The notes beneath the pieces are model-generated. The model was not told the origin of the DNA. It worked only from the letters and a program-made list of their open reading frames with translations, and ran no database searches. A program made the position numbers and the translations under genes. A stretch of DNA of 12,231 bases from Palsa-870 sp039935415 (GTDB lineage Bacteria > Chloroflexota > Dormibacteria > Dormibacterales > Dormibacteraceae), in the NCBI GenBank assembly GCA_039935415.1, contig JBDTKH010000013.1, positions 1 to 12,231 of the forward strand, given 5' to 3'. Positions 1 to 4,956 of the stretch are shown here, piece after piece. The first letter of the stretch is position 1; each line of letters begins with the position of its first letter.

Positions 1-1
1 A

Positions 2-664
2 GACATCCACTGCGACGAGACCGACGACGACCACTCGCGGTTCGTCGAGGTCATGGCCGCAGAGACGATCCGCCTCGGGATGGGCGGCAGGGTCACGGCC
101 AGCCACACCACCGCCATGCACTCGTACAACAACGCCTACGCATACCGGCTGATCAACAACCTGAAGCGCGCCCGGATGCACATGGTCACCAACCCGCTGG
201 ACAACTCGACCCTCCAGGGACGGTTTGACAGCTACCCCATCCGCCGCGGCCACACCAGGGTGAAGGAGCTGCTCGCGGCGGGCGTCAACGTGTGCGTCGG
301 GCACGACTCGGTGATGGATCCCTGGTATCCGCTGGGCTATGGCGACCCGCTCCAGGCCGCTTTCGTGCTCGCCCATTACGGCCAGATGTCCGGGCACGGC
401 GAGCTCGCCACCCTGATTGACATGATCACGACCAACCCGGCCGCGGCTCTCGGACTCGAGGGCTACGGCCTGGATCCAGGCTGCCGGGCCGACCTCTGCG
501 TCTTCGCGGCGCCGACCGAGATGGACGCGATCAGGCTCGTGGCTCCGCGCAAGCTGGTCCTGAGGGGCGGCCAGGTGGTGGCCCGCACCGAGCCGGCGCA
601 AACCACTGTCGTCTGGGACGGCAAGGAGGAAGCCGTCGACTTTCTAAAGCGGCCGCCACGCTGA
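2..664 (+). CDS. codA: Cytosine deaminase, C-terminal half (cut by window edge)
   Basis: Zinc/iron amidohydrolase converting cytosine to uracil and ammonia (pyrimidine salvage, cytosol). The reading frame is open from base 2, so the gene starts outside the window; the ATG at 53 is internal. About 220 residues are present against ~427 in E. coli CodA. Visible active-site motifs in order are HCDE at bases 8-19 (E. coli metal ligand H214 and proton-shuttle E217), SHTTAMH (around H246) and GHDSVMDPWYP (metal ligand D313). The C-terminal QTTV segment is also typical of CodA. Identity with E. coli CodA is strong throughout, and the end at TGA 662-664 falls where the family normally ends, so this part looks intact. 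It is the last intact gene before a zone of broken genes. Confidence 0.93.
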   Translation, partial: DIHCDETDDDHSRFVEVMAAETIRLGMGGRVTASHTTAMHSYNNAYAYRLINNLKRARMHMVTNPLDNSTLQGRFDSYPIRRGHTRVKELLAAGVNVCVGHDSVMDPWYPLGYGDPLQAAFVLAHYGQMSGHGELATLIDMITTNPAAALGLEGYGLDPGCRADLCVFAAPTEMDAIRLVAPRKLVLRGGQVVARTEPAQTTVVWDGKEEAVDFLKRPPR

Positions 665-801
665 TCGCCCATCCCTACTCGCGTTGGGAGGACTACACGC
701 TGTCGAGAACCGCCTGGTACGTCAACGTGCACCTCGGCCCAAACCTCGACGAGTCCGAGTACGCGCCCAGCGTCACGTGCGGAGACCTGCCGGCGTCCTG
801 A
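664..801 (+). other. Unrecognised coding-like segment (possible gene fragment)
   Basis: Directly after codA, the frame running from about 664 to the TGA at 799-801 has nearly all codons ending in G or C, as real genes here do. It reads ...HPYSRWEDYTLSRTAWYVNV... and ends ...TCGDLPAS. It has no ATG, GTG or TTG with a ribosome binding site at its left end, and going leftwards it runs into codA in another frame. I do not recognise the family. It may be the tail of a gene whose front was deleted, or a very short gene. The fragments to its right make the first option more likely. The bases from 802 to 904 show nothing I can name. Confidence 0.3.
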
Positions 802-904
802 GGCCGACGGTTCTCGGCTCGGACGCGCTTGGGGGGCGAACGCCTCTTCTGGACAGGGACGGGAGGCCCTGCCGGCGGCGTCATGCGACTCCAAGACTGA
901 GTGC

Positions 905-1110
905 ATGGGAACAACTCTGGACGACCACGAAGAGCCGCTCTCACTTGTCCTTTTCTCGGGGACCGACGACAAGCTGAACGCGGCGGCCGTTTTGACCGTC
1001 GGCGCGGCCGCGATGGGCAGGCCGGTCAACGTCTTCCTCCAGTACTACGCCCTCGACGCCTTCCGGGCCGGCCAGGTCTGCGTTGACCACGCGCTGTCGG
1101 CGGAAGCGAC
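905..1110 (+). pseudogene. DsrE/DsrF-family protein, N-terminal half only
   Basis: From the ATG at 905 the translation holds PLSLVLFSGTDDKL and then AAAVLTVGAAAMGRPVNVFL. This is the first beta-strand, helix and second strand of DsrE/DsrF-like small sulfur-handling proteins, normally about 120-160 residues. Family resemblance continues through YYALDAFRAGQV and perhaps DHALSAEA (to about 1110). After that it becomes unrelated low-complexity text. The conserved C-terminal half, with the DsrE cysteine region, is absent. The same frame runs on to a stop at 1237 but there overlays the next remnant, which is coded in a different frame. No good Shine-Dalgarno precedes the start. A deletion joining this gene to the neighbouring flavoprotein gene would explain the layout. 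DsrE and such flavoproteins are commonly neighbours. Confidence 0.6.
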
Positions 1111-1322
1111 CGACGTGCAGGCTCCGGCGGTTCGGGCTCATCCCGTGGAATCCACGTCTACCAGCCCGGATTCCTGTACGTCGCGGTCGGCCAGGAACAT
1201 GCGTCTGCGTTGCAGCGCTTCGAGGCGGGGCTGCTGAACCACGACGTCAAGCTGGTCATCGATCGCGCGACGAGGATCGATCCGGCGAGCCAGAAGGTTG
1301 TGCGGAGCTCTGAACGCACGAT

Positions 1323-1364
1323 GCGGTTCGGCTGCCCGTGGCGATCAGCAACTCGTCATACCGC
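1323..1364. repeat. Inverted block A with 5-bp inverted repeats
   Basis: GCGGT at 1323-1327 and ACCGC at 1360-1364 are inverted repeats bounding this block. Read on the minus strand it translates to RYDELLIATGSRT, the dinucleotide-binding ATG motif of SQR-like flavoproteins. The flanking pieces of that same gene lie on the plus strand. Turning the block round between these repeats restores ERTM-RYDELLIATGSRT in one frame. Confidence 0.6.
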
Positions 1365-1429
1365 GGGTGGCTCCTTCGATCGTGTAGAAGTCGTGGGCGC
1401 CGGCGCCCCCGGGCACCTCTTCCATCACG
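1365..1429. other. Inverted block B of the flavoprotein gene
   Basis: The minus strand here reads VMEEVPGGAGAHDFYTIEGA and then TR. This is the stretch that follows the ATG motif in the SQR-like family and precedes RLHKALEEF, which lies on the plus strand from about 1428. On the plus strand the block has no family resemblance. Blocks A and B keep their original order and each is reversed separately, so one inversion cannot explain them. Only short GCG/CGC repeats are seen at its ends. Confidence 0.55.
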
Positions 1430-1987
1430 CCTCCACAAGGCGCTCGAGGAGTTCGAGGGCGGCACGATCGTGATCGGGGTCGCCGGCATCCCGTACAAGT
1501 GCCCGCCGGCCCCCGTCGAGTTCTCCTTCCTGCTCGACGACTACCTGCGCGGGCGCCACATCCGCGAGCGGTCACAGATCAAGCTGCTCTCACTGCTCAA
1601 CCGTGCGTTTACGATCGAGGCAACCTCGAAGCTGGTGCAGCCGATCCTCGCCGATCGCGACATCGAGCTGACAGGCTTCTTCAACGTCGAGTCCGTCGAC
1701 CCCACCGCCAAGACGGTCACGTCCATGGAAGGCGAGACGATCGACTACGACCTGCTCGTGCTGGTCCCGCCGCACCGCGGCCAGAAGGTGATCGAAGACT
1801 CAGGCCTTGGGGACGACCGCGGCTGGGTGCCCGTCGACAAGAACACCCTCAAGCACGCCACCGTCGAGCACATCTGGGTGGTCGGGGATGCGACCAACAT
1901 CCCGATCTCCAAGAGCGGCTCGGTGGCTCACTACGAGGCCTCCGTGGCAGCTGACGCCATAGTCGCGGCCGTCAAGGGCGAGGCCGC

Positions 1988-2110
1988 GCCGTCGTTGTCG
2001 AGGCGCCCGGCCTGAGCTCAGAGCGGCTCAAGGCCTTCACGCGCGTCATCGAACACTGCACCGTGCACAACAGCCTGCAGCAGCCGCCGGCAGTACGAAT
2101 CGCAGTGGCG
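1988..2110 (+). pseudogene. OsmC-family protein, C-terminal fragment
   Basis: In the frame of 1988 the sequence reads VVVEAPGLSSERLKAFTRVI and then EHCTVHNSLQQPPAVRIAV. This matches the last ~40 residues of OsmC/Ohr-like peroxide-reducing proteins; the CTVHNSL cysteine is the family's second redox cysteine. The first ~100 residues, including the first catalytic cysteine, are absent. The fragment overlaps the end of the flavoprotein remnant in another frame (1988-2015), which suggests that a deletion fused the two genes. The usual stop just after the final strand is lacking and the frame runs on without similarity to 2299. There is no start codon or ribosome binding site, so it is probably not expressed as a functional protein. 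Confidence 0.55.
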
Positions 2111-2151
2111 TCGATTCAGGTCGCAGCCGCCTCGGGTTTTCGAAAGACGCA

Positions 2152-2472
2152 TTACCGGATCGCCAGGTGCAGGTCGATCACCGGCGCGCTCGCCTGCTTG
2201 CCGATGACGACGAGCGCCGCGCCTTCGGCCGGGCCGATGGTCAAAGTCGTCGAGTTGTTGAAGAAGTTCTGGTTTCGGCCCAGCCTGCCCTGGGTGTAGT
2301 CGGGTAGCGCCTCGATGGTCTTGTCCTTGGCGCCCACCGCGCCTGCCACGGTGATGTTGCTCTCCGTGAAAGGGATCCGGACGGACACGCCGATTCCGAG
2401 GTCGACGCTGAACAGGCTCAACAGGATGCCAACAATCAACACGAAAAAGAAACCCACCGCCCGCGCAACCAC
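2152..2472 (-). CDS. Small single-helix membrane protein of unknown function
   Basis: Starts at GTG 2472 and gives 106 residues. GAGG lies only 2 nt upstream of it; no other ATG, GTG or TTG exists in frame back to the preceding gene, so the start is uncertain. One strongly hydrophobic segment (about residues 6-24, VGFFFVLIVGILLSLF) is followed by a soluble-looking tail with IPFTESNITVAGAVGA and AALVVIGKQASAPVIDLHL. I do not recognise the family. It is transcribed in the same direction as the metal transporter, CBS-BON and universal stress genes, 76 bp behind the first of these, and may be the last gene of that operon. An antisense frame over most of this interval (2018-2530, minus strand) has poorer composition and was not chosen. 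Confidence 0.5.
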   Translation of the reverse strand: MVARAVGFFFVLIVGILLSLFSVDLGIGVSVRIPFTESNITVAGAVGAKDKTIEALPDYTQGRLGRNQNFFNNSTTLTIGPAEGAALVVIGKQASAPVIDLHLAIR

Positions 2473-2548
2473 AGCCTCGGTTGCGATAAACGGTCCGATA
2501 TCGCGCGCGCCGCGGAGCCTGGTCTCCCATGAGGCGTCCGTCTGTCCT

Positions 2549-3247
2549 CTATGAGATCGCTCGCGCCAGCAGGAACGCCGCCGTCGCTGCTATGCCGCCG
2601 ATGACAACAGTTTGGACCGCGCTGACGATGGGGCGTGCGCCGCTGAACCGCCCTTTCACGTAGCCGAAGATCCCGAGCGCGACCAGGGTGACCGCTGCGG
2701 AGATCGCCAGGGCGGTGCGGGCATTGCTCACCAGGAAATACGGGGCCAGCGGGATGATGCCGCCCACGGCGTACGAGCCGCCGATCGTCGCCGCGCTGAT
2801 GAGTGCGCGACGTGGGTCAGGTTTCTCGAGGCCGAGCTCGTATCGCATCATGAACTCGACCCACTGCTGCGGGCGGCGCCGCAGGGCCTCGACCACGGGT
2901 CTGCTTTCGTCAGGGGTGAGGCCATAAGCCTCGAACACCTGCTCCACCTCTCGCGCCTCGACGTCTGGCACAGTCTTGACCTCGGTCTCCTCGCGCCTCT
3001 GCTCGCTGACGTAGTGCTCGATCTCGCTGCGTGCGGCGAGGTAGCCACCAAGGCCCATGGCGATCGAACCGGCAGCGATCTCGGCCAGGCCGGCGGTGAC
3101 GACCAGGTGGCTGATGGCGATCGCCCCCGAGATCCCCGCCGCGAGCGCGAACGGGACCGTGAGGCCGTCCGACATCCCGATGACCACGTCGCGAACCGTG
3201 TCACTGGCGGTGAAGTGCTGTTCCGCATGCTCGGGGTGCAGGTGCAT
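2549..3247 (-). CDS. VIT1/CCC1-family metal transporter
   Basis: Integral membrane protein of 232 residues related to plant VIT1 and yeast Ccc1, which move Fe2+/Mn2+ out of the cytosol in exchange for protons. The N-terminus MHLHPEHAEQHF and the first helix with VRDVVIGMSDGLTVPFALAA are hallmarks of the family; helix 2 carries GLAEIAAGSIAMGLGGYLAA. A charged cytosolic domain (about residues 75-145, with EVEQVFEAYG and WVEFMMRYELGLE glutamates resembling the metal-binding domain) separates helices 1-2 from three more helices at the C-terminus, giving the usual five. The ATG at 3247 was chosen because family similarity begins there; the frame is open further upstream but that part overlaps the CBS-BON gene. 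GAGG abuts the ATG, a tight ribosome site. It lies 41 bp behind the CBS-BON gene, probably in one operon. Substrate is inferred from the family. Confidence 0.88.
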   Translation of the reverse strand: MHLHPEHAEQHFTASDTVRDVVIGMSDGLTVPFALAAGISGAIAISHLVVTAGLAEIAAGSIAMGLGGYLAARSEIEHYVSEQRREETEVKTVPDVEAREVEQVFEAYGLTPDESRPVVEALRRRPQQWVEFMMRYELGLEKPDPRRALISAATIGGSYAVGGIIPLAPYFLVSNARTALAISAAVTLVALGIFGYVKGRFSGARPIVSAVQTVVIGGIAATAAFLLARAIS

Positions 3248-3288
3248 CCTCAGGACGATACTGCGTGCCGGTTGAGCGCGACCGGACG

Positions 3289-4005
3289 CTACGCCTTCAG
3301 GCCGACAGCCACCGGCTCGGCATACATCGAGTCGTCCCACTTGTAGGTGAGCTGGTTGACCACCTCGACGACCCCGTCGAGGTCCCTCGTCGCCCGAACG
3401 AGAATCTCGGCGTCGCTCTTACGGTCGACCTCGCCTGACAGGGTGATCACGTTGGACCGGACCGCGACGTCGACGCCTTCTGCCGGGGGCAGGAGGACCG
3501 ACGGGATAACCTTCATCACGACCTCGTAACAAAGGTCCTCGTCAGTGCGCAGGAACACCTGGAGCAGGTCGCTGCGGCTGACCACTCCGGCGATCTTGCC
3601 CCGCTGGTCGACCACGATGAGACGCCGCACGTTGCGCTCCTGCATGAGGCGCGCTGCATGCGTCAATCCCGTTTCGACGCTGACCGTGATCGGCGGCGAG
3701 GTCATGAGGTCGGACGCGACCAACCCTTCGGCCTTGGCCCTCTCCACGCGACGGCGTCGCAGGTGCAGCAGGTCCGGTCCCGATTCCAGCTCGCGGCGCC
3801 GCTCTTTGAGCAGCAGGTCCGATTCGGACACCACACCGATGGGGACCCCGAGCTGATCGACGATCGGCACCGCGCTGATCTTGTTCTCCTCGATCAGGCG
3901 GACCAGGAGCTTGAAGTGCGTCGCCGGGCCGGCGACGTGGACGCGGGTCGTCATCACGTCGGCCACTGTCCAGCGTCGCGGCAGGGAATGCATCGTCTCG
4001 CTCAT
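3289..4005 (-). CDS. CBS-CBS-BON domain protein
   Basis: A 238-residue cytosolic protein with two CBS domains (about 14-68, VADVMTTRVHV...GVVSESDLL; about 97-152, ASDLMTSPPITV...GVVSRSDLL), which together form a Bateman module sensing adenine nucleotides in other proteins. A C-terminal BON domain follows (about 158-223, YEVVMKVIPSVLL, VDVAVRSNVITLSGEV, VVEVVNQL). An arginine-rich linker lies between the CBS domains (LRRRRVERAKAEG). Such proteins often sit beside universal stress proteins in actinobacteria and are members of hypoxia regulons there. Its ATG overlaps the stop of the stress-protein gene by four bases (ATGA, 4002-4005), indicating coupled translation. No catalytic residues are apparent, so a regulatory or ligand-sensing role is inferred. 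Confidence 0.9.
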   Translation of the reverse strand: MSETMHSLPRRWTVADVMTTRVHVAGPATHFKLLVRLIEENKISAVPIVDQLGVPIGVVSESDLLLKERRRELESGPDLLHLRRRRVERAKAEGLVASDLMTSPPITVSVETGLTHAARLMQERNVRRLIVVDQRGKIAGVVSRSDLLQVFLRTDEDLCYEVVMKVIPSVLLPPAEGVDVAVRSNVITLSGEVDRKSDAEILVRATRDLDGVVEVVNQLTYKWDDSMYAEPVAVGLKA

Positions 4006-4871
4006 CGCCGGATCCGCTCCGCGACCAGAACCGGGCGCTCGGTGACCCGCAGCAAATCGTGTGTGACCGAGCCCAGCAGGAGGCTGCCGAGGTCGCCCGT
4101 ACGGCTCGATCCGATTACGATCACGTCGGCCCGCCAGCGGGCGGCGATCTCGGCCACCACCCGGGCGACCGGACCGGCCTCCGCGACCTTCGAGGTGGTC
4201 GCGACGCCGGCCTGCTCGAGCAGGGCGGTCGCGGTCTTCATCGTTTCGTTGATCTCTTCATCTCGCTCGATGTAGGCATAGCCCGTGACACCCACGATCG
4301 CCTGCGCGACGTGGACCACGAGGACCTGAGACCCGGGTGTGGAGGCAGCGGCGATCGCCGCCTGGACCCCGGGCACAAGGTCGTCGCCGCCGGCGATCGC
4401 AAGCAGGACTCGCTGTACATCCCGGCCGCGGATCCCGGATTTGCCACGGACGATGAGAACGGGGCAGTCGACGGCGCTCAGCAGCTGATGGCTGACGCTG
4501 TGCTTGCGCATCGACTGCCAGTCCGAAAGACCGCGCGAGCCGATGACCACAAGATCGGCGCCGAACTCGCGCGCAGCTTCAGCGACGGCAGCGGCGACCT
4601 GGTTGGTGGCGGCGCGGAAGACCTCGCCGCTCGCCTCGATATGGGCGGTGCGAAGCCTGTCGACCGTCTCGTTGATCAACCTTTCCGCCTCGCTGCGCAT
4701 CTCGACATCCCACAAGCCATGGCGGTGGTGCACCTCGAGGTTCCACATGTGGACTACCTTCACGGTCGCCGCCGACGCATGGGCAAACGCCCTGGTTACT
4801 TTTACGGCGGTATTGGCTTCTTCACTTCCATCGGTGGCGAGCAGAATGCGGCTGAATCCCTGAGTACTCAT
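4002..4871 (-). CDS. Tandem-domain universal stress protein (UspA family)
   Basis: A 289-residue cytosolic protein of two UspA domains (about 5-145 and 152-288), like the dormancy-linked tandem Usps of mycobacteria such as Rv2623. Each domain starts with a beta-strand and an acidic or variable loop (ILLATDGSEEA; VLLAIAGGDD) and ends with the nucleotide-loop region. The ATP motif G-2x-G-9x-G(S/T) is imperfect in both: the first has GSRG then nine residues and HS instead of GS; the second has GSSR then nine residues and GS. The ATG at 4871 was chosen because the domain begins there and GGAAAG lies 8 nt upstream; the frame stays open further upstream but overlaps the divergent kinase gene. First gene of the leftward operon, divergent from the sensor kinase, with a possible DosR site ~35 bp upstream. 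Confidence 0.92.
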   Translation of the reverse strand: MSTQGFSRILLATDGSEEANTAVKVTRAFAHASAATVKVVHMWNLEVHHRHGLWDVEMRSEAERLINETVDRLRTAHIEASGEVFRAATNQVAAAVAEAAREFGADLVVIGSRGLSDWQSMRKHSVSHQLLSAVDCPVLIVRGKSGIRGRDVQRVLLAIAGGDDLVPGVQAAIAAASTPGSQVLVVHVAQAIVGVTGYAYIERDEEINETMKTATALLEQAGVATTSKVAEAGPVARVVAEIAARWRADVIVIGSSRTGDLGSLLLGSVTHDLLRVTERPVLVAERIRR

Positions 4872-4906
4872 GGCTACAGCTTTCCAGTAAGCGGGCTTCC
4901 ACGGTA

Positions 4907-4920
4907 GGGTCGAAGGCCCC
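4907..4920. promoter_or_regulatory. Putative DosR-type box between usp and the kinase gene
   Basis: On the minus strand the 14-mer GGGGCCTTCGACCC agrees with the mycobacterial DosR core GGGACTWWAGTCCC at 10 of 14 positions, including both GGG/CCC ends. It lies 35 bp upstream of the stress-protein ATG and 36 bp upstream of the kinase ATG. The top-strand form shares 12 of 14 bases with 12082-12095. No binding can be proven from sequence, and chance matches are not rare at this GC content. Confidence 0.35.
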
Positions 4921-4942
4921 CCTCGGGCAAGGTCAAGTGGCG

Positions 4943-4948
4943 TAGATT
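4943..4948 (+). promoter_or_regulatory. Possible -10 element of a leaderless kinase transcript
   Basis: TAGATT fits the TANNNT -10 pattern and lies 8 nt before the kinase ATG at 4957. No purine-rich Shine-Dalgarno sequence lies at normal spacing before this ATG. A leaderless mRNA starting at or near the ATG is therefore possible, as is common in actinobacteria. No clear -35 element is seen. Confidence 0.25.
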
Positions 4949-4956
4949 CGCTTCGG

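Larger units (their letters stand above)
1141..2015 (+). pseudogene. Sulfide:quinone reductase-like FAD oxidoreductase, rearranged remnant
   Basis: Two pieces in different frames make up one protein of the SQR/type-II NADH dehydrogenase-like FAD family (oxidises sulfide-type donors and passes electrons to quinone, membrane-associated). Piece one (frame of 1141, to about 1326) reads HVYQPGFLYVAVGQE and runs on to RSSERTM. The N-terminal FAD-binding GxGxxG strand expected ~35-40 residues earlier is missing. Piece two (about 1428-2015) reads RLHKALEEFEGG, GIPYKCPPAPVEF with the family cysteine at 1500-1502, and WVVGDATNIPISKSGS with the second FAD motif. It stops about 40 residues before the usual C-terminus. 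Between them (1323-1429), the missing family motifs are found only on the opposite strand, in two blocks each inverted in place. A net 2-nt change leaves the pieces out of frame. As assembled it cannot encode a working enzyme. Confidence 0.75.

Noticed and set aside
463..1029. Minus-strand frame across the end of codA and the DsrE start
   Set aside because: Overlaps confident plus-strand codA sequence and shows no family resemblance.
1323..1429. Single inversion of the whole 107-bp block
   Set aside because: Reversing the whole block would put the AHDFYTIEGATR part before RYDELLIATGSR, the opposite of the family order; two separate flips fit better.
2018..2530. 170-codon minus-strand frame overlapping the small membrane protein
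   Set aside because: Arg/Gly/Cys-rich, no hydrophobic pattern, and it also runs across the OsmC remnant; the 2152-2472 frame has a clean membrane helix.
2612..3346. Plus-strand open frame opposite the VIT-family transporter
   Set aside because: Shadow frame; the minus strand carries the five-helix VIT pattern.
4059..4907. Plus-strand open frame opposite the universal stress protein
   Set aside because: Shadow of a well-supported tandem UspA gene; no recognisable motif.
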